This document shows, piece after piece, positions 35,601 through 44,612 of a stretch of 64,000 nt of DNA. This DNA comes from Streptomyces sp. NBC_00162 (GTDB lineage Bacteria; Actinomycetota; Actinomycetes; Streptomycetales; Streptomycetaceae). Every line of letters begins with the position of its first letter. The first letter of the stretch is position 1. The notes under the pieces are model-generated. The model ran no database searches. It saw only the letters and a program-made list of their open reading frames with translations, and was not told where the DNA came from. Made by a program: the position numbers and the translations under genes. Location: positions 4,650,001 through 4,714,000 of the forward strand of contig NZ_CP102509.1 of NCBI RefSeq assembly GCF_024611995.1, read 5' to 3'.

Positions 35601-36014
35601 ATGTCCATTCACCAGAACCTGCTCGGGGGCCCCGCCCCCACCCACCTCCCCGACGAGCCCGGCCGTGAGGCCCTGGCGTCCGGTACCCCCGCCGTCGAGG
35701 TGGCGGCCGCGCACCCCACCTCCTCGCTCGCCTGGGCGACCCTCGCCGACGAGGCCTTCGCCGCCGGCCGGACGGTCGAGTCGTACGCGTACGCCCGTAC
35801 GGGCTACCACCGCGGCCTCGACGCCCTGCGCCGCGCCGGCTGGAAGGGCCACGGCCCCGTGCCGTGGGAGCACGAGCCGAACCGCGGCTTCCTCCGCGCC
35901 CTGAACGCCCTGGCCCGCGCCGCCGAGGCGATCGGCGAGAAGGAGGAGTACGAGCGCTGCTCGACCTTCCTGCGCGACTCCTCGCAGACGGCGGCGGACG
36001 CGCTGCAGGCCTGA
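35601..36014 (+). CDS. DUF3151 domain-containing protein
   Basis: A 137-residue actinobacterial protein matching DUF3151 from memory: NLLGGPAPTHLPDEPGREAL, HPTSSLAWATLADEAFAAGR, SYAYARTGYHRGLDALRRAG and RGFLRALNALARAAEAIGEK. It is a TPR-like helical protein of unknown role, often next to fba in actinobacteria. CAGACT a few bases upstream and lack of a clear ribosome site suggest another leaderless start. A hairpin terminator follows. Confidence 0.88.
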   Translation: MSIHQNLLGGPAPTHLPDEPGREALASGTPAVEVAAAHPTSSLAWATLADEAFAAGRTVESYAYARTGYHRGLDALRRAGWKGHGPVPWEHEPNRGFLRALNALARAAEAIGEKEEYERCSTFLRDSSQTAADALQA

Positions 36015-36024
36015 GGCCCGCCCG

Positions 36025-36054
36025 GCGGGGAGTGTGACCTGCCACACTCCCCGC
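36025..36054 (+). terminator. Terminator of the DUF3151 gene
   Basis: A 12-bp perfect stem, GCGGGGAGTGTG (36025-36036) with its complement at 36043-36054 and a six-base loop. Confidence 0.85.
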
Positions 36055-36078
36055 TAGAGCCCCGGCGCGACGGCGTCC

Positions 36079-36084
36079 TATGAT
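36079..36084 (+). promoter_or_regulatory. Possible -10 box of the kynurenine operon
   Basis: TATGAT lies about 80 bp before the tryptophan dioxygenase start codon and just after the DUF3151 terminator. No clear -35 box is recognised. Confidence 0.4.
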
Positions 36085-36163
36085 GCGAGCAGGGGACCGG
36101 GGCTCCACTTGCCTCACGGAAGGAGCGGACCGCTACCCGGAAGCACGTGTCGAGGAGACAGCG

Positions 36164-37009
36164 ATGTCGAACACCCTTGATGCCTCCGGAGCCGGTTCGG
36201 ACACCCCGAACCTCGACTTCGATGGCACGACCCCCTACGAGGACTACGTCCAGGCGGACGTCCTCACCCACCTCCAGCACCTCCGCTCGGACGACCCGGG
36301 CGAGATGGTCTTCCTGGTCACGACCCAGGTCATGGAGCTGTGGTTCACGGTCATAGTCCACGAGTGGGAAACCGCCGCAAAGGCTCTGCGCGAGGACCGC
36401 CTCCCGGTCGCGATGGACGCGCTGAAACGATCCCTCCGCGAACTCGAGGCCCTCAACGCCTCCTGGCGCCCGCTCGCCCAGCTCACTCCGGGCCAGTTCA
36501 ACGCCTATCGCGCCGCGCTGGGCGAGGGCTCCGGTTTCCAGTCGGCGATGTACCGCCGGATGGAGTTCCTGCTCGGCGAGAAGTCCGCCTCCATGCTGGT
36601 CCCGCACCGCGGCGCCCCGCGCGTCCACGCGGAGCTGGAGAAGGCCCTGCACGAGCCCAGCCTCTACGACGAGGTCCTGCGCCTGCTGGCCCGCCGCGGC
36701 CTCCCGGTCCCGGCCGCGGTCCTGAACCGCGACCTCTCGCAGCGCTACGAGCCTTCGGCCGAGGTCGAGGCCGTCTGGACGGCCCTGTACGCCGCCCCGG
36801 ACGAGCACCCGGACCTGCACCGCCTCGGCGAGGTCCTCACGGACGTCGCCGAACTGGTCTGGCGCTGGCGCAACGACCACCTGGTGGCGACCCGCCGCGC
36901 GATGGGCGCGAAGACGGGCACGGGCGGCTCGGCGGGCGTGACCTGGCTGGAGAAGCGCGCCACGAAGAACGTCTTCCCGGAGCTCTGGACGGCTCGCAGC
37001 CATGTCTGA
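36164..37009 (+). CDS. kynA: Tryptophan 2,3-dioxygenase
   Basis: A 281-residue heme dioxygenase that opens the indole ring of tryptophan to N-formylkynurenine. Signatures: TTPYEDYVQADVLTHLQHLR, EMVFLVTTQVMELWFTVIVH, PGQFNAYRAALGEGSGFQS, MYRRMEFLLGEK and WRWRNDHLVATRRAMGAKTG, the last two carrying conserved residues around the heme site. ATG 36164 follows GAGGAGA. It overlaps the kynureninase start by 8 bp, so the two are coupled. With the next two genes it forms a Trp-to-anthranilate route. Confidence 0.96.
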   Translation: MSNTLDASGAGSDTPNLDFDGTTPYEDYVQADVLTHLQHLRSDDPGEMVFLVTTQVMELWFTVIVHEWETAAKALREDRLPVAMDALKRSLRELEALNASWRPLAQLTPGQFNAYRAALGEGSGFQSAMYRRMEFLLGEKSASMLVPHRGAPRVHAELEKALHEPSLYDEVLRLLARRGLPVPAAVLNRDLSQRYEPSAEVEAVWTALYAAPDEHPDLHRLGEVLTDVAELVWRWRNDHLVATRRAMGAKTGTGGSAGVTWLEKRATKNVFPELWTARSHV

Positions 37010-38207
37010 GCCGATGCGGACACCTGATCTCCAGGCCCGCGCCACGGCCCTGGACACCGCCGACGAGCTGGCCAAGCTCCGCGACCGGTTCACCCTCCCC
37101 GAGGGTGTCGTCTACCTGGACGGGAACAGCCTCGGCGCGCTCCCGGCCGCCGTCGCGCAGACCACCGCCGACGTCGTCCAGCGCCAGTGGGGCGAGCTCC
37201 TCATCCGTTCCTGGGACGAGAGCAACTGGTGGACCGCCCCCGAGCGGATCGGCGACAAGCTCGCCCCGCTCATCGGCGCGGCCCCCGGCCAGGTGGTCGT
37301 CGGCGACTCCACCAGCGTCAACCTGTTCAAGGCCCTGGTCGGCGCAGCCCGCCTGGCCGAGCCGGGCCGGACCCAGATGCTGGTCGACGCCGCCACCTTC
37401 CCCACCGACGGCTACATCGCCGCGTCGGCGGCCAGGATGACCGGCCTCGAGGTGGTCCCGGTGGACCCGTCCGCCGCCGCGCAGGCGATCGGCGAGGACA
37501 CCGCCGTGGTCCTGCTCAACCACGTCGACTACCGCTCCGGCCGGCTCCACGACCTTCCGGCGTTGACGGCGGCCGCCCGCGCCGCCGGCGCGGTCACGGT
37601 CTGGGACCTGTGCCACTCCGCCGGCGCCCTCCCCGTCGGCCTCGACGCGCACGCCGTCGACCTCGCGGTCGGCTGCACGTACAAGTACCTCAACGGCGGC
37701 CCCGGCGCCCCGGCGTACCTCTACATCGCCGACCGCCACCAGGCCGCCTTCGACTCCCCGCTCCCCGGGTGGAACGGCCACGCCGATCCCTTCGCCATGA
37801 CGCCGGACTTCACCCCGGCCGACGGCGCGCGGCGCGGCCGTGTCGGCACCCCGGACATCCTGTCCATGCTGGCCCTGGAGGCGGCGCTCGACGTCTGGGA
37901 CGGCGTGTCCGTCGAGGCCGTGCGCGCCAAGTCCCTCGCCCTGACCGACTTCTTCCTCGAATGCGTGGCGGCGTACGTCCCGCAGGGCCGGGTCGAGTCG
38001 GTCACCCCGGCCGAGCACGCGCACCGCGGCAGCCAGGTCTCGCTGCGCACCGAGAACGCCCGTGAGGTCATGGGCGAGCTCATCGCGCGCGGCGTCATCG
38101 GGGACTTCCGGGCCCCCGACGTCCTGCGCTTCGGCTTCACCCCGCTCTACGTCGGATTCGCCGACGCGGAGCGTGCGGCCCGGACACTGGGTCACATTTT
38201 CGGGTGA
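37002..38207 (+). CDS. kynU: Kynureninase
   Basis: A 401-residue PLP enzyme that cleaves kynurenine to anthranilate and alanine. Family features: FTLPEGVVYLDGNSLGALPA, GELLIRSWDESNWWTAPERI, VVVGDSTSVNLFKALVGAAR, WDLCHSAGALPVGLDAHAVD, AVGCTYKYLNGGPGAPAYLY with the PLP lysine, and RGRVGTPDILSMLALEAALD. It overlaps kynA by 8 bp, so translation is coupled. The product anthranilate could feed secondary metabolism or the TCA cycle; no further catabolic gene is in the window. Confidence 0.97.
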   Translation: MSEPMRTPDLQARATALDTADELAKLRDRFTLPEGVVYLDGNSLGALPAAVAQTTADVVQRQWGELLIRSWDESNWWTAPERIGDKLAPLIGAAPGQVVVGDSTSVNLFKALVGAARLAEPGRTQMLVDAATFPTDGYIAASAARMTGLEVVPVDPSAAAQAIGEDTAVVLLNHVDYRSGRLHDLPALTAAARAAGAVTVWDLCHSAGALPVGLDAHAVDLAVGCTYKYLNGGPGAPAYLYIADRHQAAFDSPLPGWNGHADPFAMTPDFTPADGARRGRVGTPDILSMLALEAALDVWDGVSVEAVRAKSLALTDFFLECVAAYVPQGRVESVTPAEHAHRGSQVSLRTENAREVMGELIARGVIGDFRAPDVLRFGFTPLYVGFADAERAARTLGHIFG

Positions 38208-38378
38208 CCCCGTAGCGAAACGTCACATCACCGGGCGGGCGGGGCTACGGCTCCGCCCGCTCCGGCACATCCCGGGCCCGGCACGGAATGGCTCGTTCCA
38301 GACTGATACGGTCCCGCTCTGCCGGACCACCGGAACATCTGTCCCCGCTGTCCCACGCGTTACCGAGAGGTTGAGCCG

Positions 38379-39257
38379 ATGACGGACCCCGCCGCAGTGG
38401 AACGGGACGCCGCCGAGGCTGCCTCGGCCTTCTCCCATCCGGCGGTCGCGCCGGACGCGACCGCCGCGTACGGGGAACACCCCGACCAGGTCGTCGACTT
38501 CTACGCCCCGCGCGGCGCGGGCAAGGGCCCGGTTCCGCTGGTCGCCCTGCTGCACGGCGGCGCGTGGCGGGCCCCGTACGACCGTCAGCACGTGACCCCG
38601 TTCGCCGACTTCCTGGCCCGGCAGGGTTTCGCGGTCGCCAACGTCGAGTACCGGCGCGGCCGTTCCCTGCCGCAGCAGGGGGCGGAGGGCCCGGTCGCGG
38701 GGCGCTGGCCGGAGACCTTCGACGACGTAGCCGCCGCGCTGGACGCCCTCCCGGGCCTCGCCGCGGCCGCCCTGCCGCAGGCCGACGTCCGCCGCCTGGT
38801 CCTCACCGGCCACTCGGCCGGCGGCCACCTCGCGCTGTGGGGCGCGGCCCGGCACGTGCTGCCGTACGACTCCCCGTGGCGGCTGCCTTCCCCGCCGCTG
38901 CTGCGCGGCGTGGTGGCGCTGGCCCCGATCGCGGACTTCGCGGTGGCGGAGGAACTGGGCGTGTGCGGTGGCGCGAGCGCGCAGCTGCTGGGCGGCCCGG
39001 AGCACTTCGCGCCCCGGCTGCCGTTCGCCGACCCGGCGTCCCTGCTCCCGACGGGCATCGCGACTGCGGTGGTACAGGGCCGCGAGGACATCGTGGTCCC
39101 GCCCGCGGTGGCGGAGTCGTACGTGGCGGCCGCGGCGAAGGCGGGGGAGATGGTGGGCCTGACCCTGCTGGACGGGGTCGGTCACTTTCCGCTGATCGAC
39201 CCGGCGGCGGACGCGTGCGCGGTGGTGGCCGAGGAGATCTCGCAGCTGGCCTGGTAG
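38379..39257 (+). CDS. Alpha/beta hydrolase, probable N-formylkynurenine formamidase
   Basis: A 292-residue hydrolase of the hormone-sensitive-lipase/kynurenine formamidase type. HGGAW (oxyanion) is at about residue 54-58, GHSAGGH (nucleophile) at about 146-152, and GREDIVVPP and GVGHFPLID supply the likely Asp and His. The location 171 bp after kynU and the fold both fit the missing middle step, N-formylkynurenine to kynurenine. A zinc-dependent formamidase is not visible. Start ATG 38379. Confidence 0.8.
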   Translation: MTDPAAVERDAAEAASAFSHPAVAPDATAAYGEHPDQVVDFYAPRGAGKGPVPLVALLHGGAWRAPYDRQHVTPFADFLARQGFAVANVEYRRGRSLPQQGAEGPVAGRWPETFDDVAAALDALPGLAAAALPQADVRRLVLTGHSAGGHLALWGAARHVLPYDSPWRLPSPPLLRGVVALAPIADFAVAEELGVCGGASAQLLGGPEHFAPRLPFADPASLLPTGIATAVVQGREDIVVPPAVAESYVAAAAKAGEMVGLTLLDGVGHFPLIDPAADACAVVAEEISQLAW

Positions 39258-39435
39258 GGCCCGGCCACGCGGAGCGGTACGGACCGGGCCGACCGATAAT
39301 CGGTTCAGGTCGGGACAGAGCCGGGCCAATTCCCTCGCCCGGCCCGATCCCCCGGTGATCCCACCCCCGCTGCTATGTAGGCTGTGCGCGAGCTCCACGC
39401 TGAGCGCGTTCAAAAGCTAAAAAACGGGGGGTTCG

Positions 39436-41016
39436 GTGCGCAATCGCCGACTCGCAATGTCCGCTGCCGCCGTCGTGGCGGCAAGCATCGGTTTCATACC
39501 CGGCGCGGCTCAGGCCGCTGATCCGGTCAAGCCCGCCGCGCAGGCGGCGGGAGCACCCGCCGCCGACCCGGCAGAGGGTGCCGCGGCAGGGTTCGGGACC
39601 TTCACCAGCACCGCCACCGGCAGCAGTGCGCAGCTGAGTGTCTTTCTGAGCGCCCGGATGTCGTCGGCGTACGGCTTCGAGCTGACGACCTCGCTCAACA
39701 GGGGTACCCCGCCGCTGGACACCACCATCGACTGGGGTGACGGGACCACGGAGACGATCGTCGCCTCCGGTTCTTCGGAGACGCGGACCAAGCACACCTA
39801 CAAGCAGCTCGGCGAGTACACGATCAAGGCCACTGCCGTCGATCCGGTACTCGGGACGCAGGGCACCACGGAGGTCCGGGTCAAGACCCTGGGCTCGGAG
39901 TTCACCCCGTACGGCCCCACCCGACTGCTGGACACCCGCAGCGGCACGGGCGCCGTCAAGGGCAAGGCCGAGGCGTACTCCTCGACCCGGCTGAAGGTCG
40001 CGGGGAACGGCGGCATCCCCACCGGGGTCACCGCCGTCGCCCTCAACGTGACCGCCACCAACACCACCAGCGGCGGGCACGTCAGCGTCTTCGCCTCCGG
40101 TACCACGCGGCCGACCGCGTCGAACATCAACTTCGAAGCCGGGCAGACCGTCCCGAACCTGGTGATCGCGAAGGTCGGCGCAGACGGCTACGTCGAGCTG
40201 TACAACGGCGGCTGGGAGCCGGTCGATCTGATCGCGGACGTCACCGGCTACTTCGTCCAGAACGAAGCCGGCGGGTACGCCCCGCAGGCTCCGGCCCGGG
40301 TCGTCGACACCCGCTACGGGACCGGCACGCAGCGCGGTCCGCTCGCCGGCCAGGGGTCCTTCACCGTCAAGGTGGCCGAACCGGGCGCCACCGCCGTCGC
40401 GCTGAACGTGACGGTCACCAACCCGCAGGAGGCCGGTCACCTGACCGTCCACCCGGCCGGGCAGGCGGCGCCGACCACGTCCAACGTGAACTTCACCGCC
40501 GGGCAGACGGTCGCCAACTCGGTGATCGTGCCGGTCGGCAAGGATGGCGAGATCACCGTCCGCAACGGCGCCTGGGCCCCGTCCGACGTCATCGTGGAGC
40601 TGGTCGGCACGTACAGCACCGCGAGCAACGGTGCCTACGTGGCGGTCACGCCCGTCCGGCAGATCGACACGCGCGAGAGCTGGTCCAAGGGGCCGTGGCC
40701 CACGCGCGGGTACCTCTGGCAGGCCTTCTCGCTGGAGCAGGAGGCCTGGGTGCTGAACACCACGGTCACCAACACGCACGGCGCGGGCTTCCTCTCGGTC
40801 GCACCGGACCCCAACGCCAGCATCGACTACTACGACAAGACCGCCGTCACCCCGGAGCGTCCGGTGTCCTCCACCCTGAACTGGACGGCGGGCAAGACCG
40901 TTGCCAACCTGGTTCAGGCGAGCGCCGGTGACAACGGCATCGTCGACTTCTGGAACCAGGGCTGGGACCGCGCCGACCTGGTCGTCGACATCTTCGGCTA
41001 CTACGACAACTCATAG
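39436..41016 (+). CDS. Secreted PKD + RLLDTR-repeat protein, copy 1 of 4
   Basis: A 526-residue exported protein of unknown role. The signal peptide is VRNRRLAMSAAAVVAASIGF then IPGAAQA (cut after AQA). A PKD-like domain (about 85-150; TIDWGDGTTET, HTYKQLGEYTIKATAVD) precedes three repeats of about 120 residues that begin PTRLLDTR (about 161), PARVVDTR (about 288) and PVRQIDTR (about 407) and end ADVTGYF, ELVGTY and VDIFGYY. Such repeats are common in actinobacterial surface proteins and amidases. GTG 39436 follows a GGGGGG ribosome site. Confidence 0.9.
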   Translation: MRNRRLAMSAAAVVAASIGFIPGAAQAADPVKPAAQAAGAPAADPAEGAAAGFGTFTSTATGSSAQLSVFLSARMSSAYGFELTTSLNRGTPPLDTTIDWGDGTTETIVASGSSETRTKHTYKQLGEYTIKATAVDPVLGTQGTTEVRVKTLGSEFTPYGPTRLLDTRSGTGAVKGKAEAYSSTRLKVAGNGGIPTGVTAVALNVTATNTTSGGHVSVFASGTTRPTASNINFEAGQTVPNLVIAKVGADGYVELYNGGWEPVDLIADVTGYFVQNEAGGYAPQAPARVVDTRYGTGTQRGPLAGQGSFTVKVAEPGATAVALNVTVTNPQEAGHLTVHPAGQAAPTTSNVNFTAGQTVANSVIVPVGKDGEITVRNGAWAPSDVIVELVGTYSTASNGAYVAVTPVRQIDTRESWSKGPWPTRGYLWQAFSLEQEAWVLNTTVTNTHGAGFLSVAPDPNASIDYYDKTAVTPERPVSSTLNWTAGKTVANLVQASAGDNGIVDFWNQGWDRADLVVDIFGYYDNS

Positions 41017-41032
41017 CCGAGCAGTGCTTTGA

Positions 41033-41088
41033 GGCGTCCCGGGACCGGCCCACCGGCCCATCGGCCCGTCGGCCGTTCCCGGGACGCC
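41033..41088 (+). terminator. Terminator between repeat-protein copies 1 and 2
   Basis: An 18-bp stem with one mismatch (GGCGTCCCGGGA at 41033-41044 with TCCCGGGACGCC at 41077-41088, continuing inward) and a 20-base loop. Confidence 0.7.
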
Positions 41089-41130
41089 GTATCCCTCAAT
41101 CCGCACGCACGTGAAAAGAAATGGGGTTCG

Positions 41131-42813
41131 GTGCGCAACCGCCGACTCGTCATGTCCGCTGCCGCCATCGTCGCGGCCGGCATCGGTTTCATACCCGCCA
41201 CGGCCCAGGCCGCCGATCCGGTCAAGCCGGCCACGCACGGTGTGGCCGCCTCCGGCGTCGACCTGGACAAGGCCGCGGCGTCGAGCTTCAAGAAGTTCAG
41301 CAGCCCTGCCGACCGCTCGGTCCGCAAGAGCCTGCCGGGGGCCCAGAACAAGGCCGCCGCCACCGCCCAGGCCGAGGGTGCCGTCGCCGGCAACCCGGAC
41401 CTGGCGATGGTCCTGAACGCCGGCAGCGACACCGCGCACGGTCTCGCCCTGTCCACCGAGATCATCAGCGCACCCGCGTCGCTCAGCATCACCATCGAGT
41501 GGGGCGACGGCAAGAAGGACACGACCACCGCCGGTGGGTCCACCACGCTGGAGAACCGGCACACGTACGCGGAGCTCGGCGAGTACACCGTCAAGGTCAT
41601 CGTGACGGACACCGCGAACCAGGTCGAGGTCGTCAACACGCTCCCGATCCAGACCGCGGGCTCGGACTTCACCCCGTACGGGCCGACCCGTCTCCTGGAC
41701 ACCCGTAGCGGCATCGGTGCCACCAAGGGCAAGGTCCCCGCGCGCGGCACGGCCCGCCTGAAGGTCGGCGGCAACGGCGGCATCCCGAACGGCGTCACCG
41801 CCGTCGTCCTCAACGTGACCGTCACCAACGCCACCCAGGCCGGTCACGTCACCGTCTTCGGCTCGGGCCACGACCAGCCGACCACCTCGAACGTCAACTT
41901 CGAGGCCGGTCAGACCGTCCCGAACCTGGTCATCGTGCCGGTCGGCAAGGACGGCTACGTCGAGCTGTTCAACGGCGGCTGGGAGTCGATCGACCTGCTC
42001 GCCGACGTCACCGGCTACTTCACCCGGTCCGCGTCCAGCGGCTACACGTCGATGACGCCGGCCCGCTTCGTCGACTCCCGTACGGGCCTCGGCACGGCCA
42101 AGGGCCAGGTCGCCGGCCAGGCGGTCTTCAGCACGCAGATCAGCGGCCTGCAGGGGGTGCCCCAGGGCGTCAGCGCCGTGGCGCTGAACGTGACGGTCAC
42201 GAACCCGAAGGAGACCGGTCACCTGACCGTCTTCCCGAGCGGTCAGTCGGCGCCGTCCACGTCCAGCCTGAACTTCACCGCCGGCCAGACCATCGCCAAC
42301 TCGGTGATCGTGCCGGTCGGCGCTGACGGGAAGATCAGCCTCCGCAACGGCGCCTGGGCCGGGGCCGACGTCATCGTCGACGTCGTCGGCTACTACAGCC
42401 TGGCGAGCAACGGCTCCTACATGCCGCTGGAGCCGGGCCGGATGCTCGACACCCGTGACCCCGAGAGCCCGATCTACGGGGCGCTGCCGGCCCGCCAGTA
42501 CTACGCCCTGGAGATCTCCGGCGACGAGCCCGGCATCGCCGGCTACGTGCTGAACACCACGGTCACCAACACCCAGGGCGCCGGCTTCCTCTCGGTTGCC
42601 CCGGACGTGAACCGGATCGACGACTACAACAACGGCACCGCGGTCCCGGTCGCGCGGCCCGGAGCCTCGACCCTCAACTGGACGGCGGGCAAGACCGTCC
42701 CGAACCTGGTCCAGGCGAGCGCCGGCTCCGTCGGCGTCGTCGACTTCTGGAACCAGGGCTGGGAGCCCACGGACCTGATCGTCGACATCTTCGGCTACTA
42801 CGAGACCAAGTAG
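41131..42813 (+). CDS. Secreted PKD + RLLDTR-repeat protein, copy 2 of 4
   Basis: A 560-residue paralog of copy 1. It has the same VRNRRLVMSAAAIVAAGIGF signal peptide (AQA cut), an extra linker (SSFKKFSSPADRSVRKSLPG), a PKD-like domain (ITIEWGDGKKDTTTAGGSTT, HTYAELGEYTVKV) and three RLLDTR-type repeats starting GPTRLLDTRSGIGATKG, PARFVDSRTGLG and PGRMLDTRDPE. Each repeat carries the ALNVTVTN, GQTVPNLVIVPVG and NGGWESIDLLADVTGYF-like blocks. The last ends WNQGWEPTDLIVDIFGYY. A terminator precedes it, so it may have its own promoter. Confidence 0.88.
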   Translation: MRNRRLVMSAAAIVAAGIGFIPATAQAADPVKPATHGVAASGVDLDKAAASSFKKFSSPADRSVRKSLPGAQNKAAATAQAEGAVAGNPDLAMVLNAGSDTAHGLALSTEIISAPASLSITIEWGDGKKDTTTAGGSTTLENRHTYAELGEYTVKVIVTDTANQVEVVNTLPIQTAGSDFTPYGPTRLLDTRSGIGATKGKVPARGTARLKVGGNGGIPNGVTAVVLNVTVTNATQAGHVTVFGSGHDQPTTSNVNFEAGQTVPNLVIVPVGKDGYVELFNGGWESIDLLADVTGYFTRSASSGYTSMTPARFVDSRTGLGTAKGQVAGQAVFSTQISGLQGVPQGVSAVALNVTVTNPKETGHLTVFPSGQSAPSTSSLNFTAGQTIANSVIVPVGADGKISLRNGAWAGADVIVDVVGYYSLASNGSYMPLEPGRMLDTRDPESPIYGALPARQYYALEISGDEPGIAGYVLNTTVTNTQGAGFLSVAPDVNRIDDYNNGTAVPVARPGASTLNWTAGKTVPNLVQASAGSVGVVDFWNQGWEPTDLIVDIFGYYETK

Positions 42814-42823
42814 CTGCACGCAC

Positions 42824-42866
42824 CAGCGCCCCGGGACCGGCCGTCGAGGCCGGACCCGGGGCGCTG
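42824..42866 (+). terminator. Terminator after repeat-protein copy 2
   Basis: CAGCGCCCCGGG at 42824-42835 pairs with CCCGGGGCGCTG at 42855-42866, and inside it CCGGCC pairs with GGCCGG, with a small mismatch. Confidence 0.8.
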
Positions 42867-42914
42867 TTCTACCTCCGACACACATACGCACCTGAACAGA
42901 AAAATGGGGGGCCG

Positions 42915-44564
42915 GTGCGCAATCGCCGACTCGTAGTTTCCGCTGCCCTCGTGGCGGCGGGTATCGGTCTGATCCCGGGCATGGCCCAGGCAGCAGGTCC
43001 GGTGGCACCCGCAGGGCACGGCGTGGCCGCGTCCGCAGGGACTCTGGGCAAGGCCGGGGTGCAGGGCAAGGCTGAGCCGGTCCGCAGTGCCGCGGACCGT
43101 ACGGTCGTCACGTCCCAGGCGGACGCGGCGGGCAACCCGGACCTCGCGATCGAGCTGCACGCCTACAACAACTCCGCGCACGAGATCCTGCTGGTCAACA
43201 ACGTCAAGAGCGCGACTGCCGCGCTCGACGTCACCATCGCCTGGGGCGACGGGGCCACGGACACCTACGCCGCGTCCGGTGCCGACGTGCAGAGCAAGAC
43301 CCACATGTACGCCGAGGTCGGCACGTACCCGGTCAAGGTCACGGTGAAGGACACGACGAACAACGTCACGGCCGTGAACGAGGTCAAGTTCGTCACGGCG
43401 GGCAGCGAGTTCACCGCGCACGCGCCCACCCGGCTGCTGGACACCCGCGAGGGCGTCGGCGCGGCGAAGGCCAAGGTCGGTGCGAAGGGCATGGTGGCCC
43501 TGAAGGTGGGCGGCAGCGCCAAGATCCCCGCCGACGTCGCCGCCGTGGCCCTCAACGTCACCGTCACCAACGCCACGGACGCGGGCCACATCGCGGTCCA
43601 GCCCGGCAAGGACTACCTCCCGCCCAAGACGTCCAACCTCAACTACGTCGCGGGCCAGACCGTCCCGAACATGGTGATCGTGCCGGTCGTCGACGGCTAC
43701 GTACACATGGTCAACGGCGGCTGGGCGCCGGTCGATCTGATCGCTGACGTCACCGGCTACTTCACCCACTCCGCGGCCGACGGCTACGCCCCGCTGACCC
43801 CGGTCCGCGCCGTCGACACCCGCCAGGGCCTGGGCACGGCCAAGGGCCAGGTCGCCGGATACGGCACGTTCGGCGTCGAGATCGCGGGGCGCAACGGCGT
43901 CCCGAAGGGTGCCACCGCCGTGGCGCTGAACCTGACGGCCACCAATCCGCAGGAGGCCGGTCACCTGACCGCCTACCCCAGCGGGCAGACGGCGCCGTCC
44001 ACGTCCAGCGTGAACTTCTCGGCCGGCCAGACGGTCGCCAACTCGGTGATCGTGCCGGTCGGCGCTGACGGGAAGATCGCCATCCGCAACGGCAGTTGGA
44101 AGCCCGCGGACGTGGTGATCGACGTCGTCGGTTACTACAGCCCCGACAGCGCTGCCGCCTTCCGGCCGGCGGACGAGCCGTTCCGGTTCATCGACACCCG
44201 CCAGGACGCCTGGTACCGCACCGCCGGGCCGGTGCCGGCGCGTGAGTACCTCCTCCTGCCGCTCATGGGCGATTCGGCCGAGCCCGTCACGGCCTGGGTG
44301 CTGAACGCCACGGTCACCAACACGCGCGGTGCGGGCCACCTGTCGGTCGCCCCGGACCCGAACACGTGGACCGACTACCAGAAGGGCCTCCAGGTCAGGC
44401 CGGAGCGGCCGGGCTCCTCCTCGCTGAACTGGACGGCGGGTGCGACCGTCCCGAACCTGGTCCAGACGTCCGGGGGCAAGGGAGACGTCATCGACTTCTG
44501 GAACCAGGGCTGGGAGCCGGTCGACGTGATCGTCGACTGCCTCGGCTACTACGACACCAAGTAG
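42915..44564 (+). CDS. Secreted PKD + RLLDTR-repeat protein, copy 3 of 4
   Basis: A 549-residue paralog with the VRNRRLVVSAALVAAGIGLI signal (GMAQAAG cut region). A PKD-like part (AWGDGATDTYAASGAD, HMYAEVGTYPVKVTVKD) is followed by three repeats (APTRLLDTREGVGAAKAKVG, PVRAVDTRQGLG, PFRFIDTRQDAW). Compared with copies 1 and 2 it has HAPTRL instead of PYGPTRL, and its third repeat reads VIDFWNQGWEPVDVIVDCLG. It is separated from copy 4 by only 48 bp without a terminator, so the two are probably co-transcribed. Confidence 0.88.
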   Translation: MRNRRLVVSAALVAAGIGLIPGMAQAAGPVAPAGHGVAASAGTLGKAGVQGKAEPVRSAADRTVVTSQADAAGNPDLAIELHAYNNSAHEILLVNNVKSATAALDVTIAWGDGATDTYAASGADVQSKTHMYAEVGTYPVKVTVKDTTNNVTAVNEVKFVTAGSEFTAHAPTRLLDTREGVGAAKAKVGAKGMVALKVGGSAKIPADVAAVALNVTVTNATDAGHIAVQPGKDYLPPKTSNLNYVAGQTVPNMVIVPVVDGYVHMVNGGWAPVDLIADVTGYFTHSAADGYAPLTPVRAVDTRQGLGTAKGQVAGYGTFGVEIAGRNGVPKGATAVALNLTATNPQEAGHLTAYPSGQTAPSTSSVNFSAGQTVANSVIVPVGADGKIAIRNGSWKPADVVIDVVGYYSPDSAAAFRPADEPFRFIDTRQDAWYRTAGPVPAREYLLLPLMGDSAEPVTAWVLNATVTNTRGAGHLSVAPDPNTWTDYQKGLQVRPERPGSSSLNWTAGATVPNLVQTSGGKGDVIDFWNQGWEPVDVIVDCLGYYDTK

Positions 44565-44612
44565 AACCAGCTTCCGAACCTGATCGAGCATCGACAGAAA
44601 CATGGGGGACCG

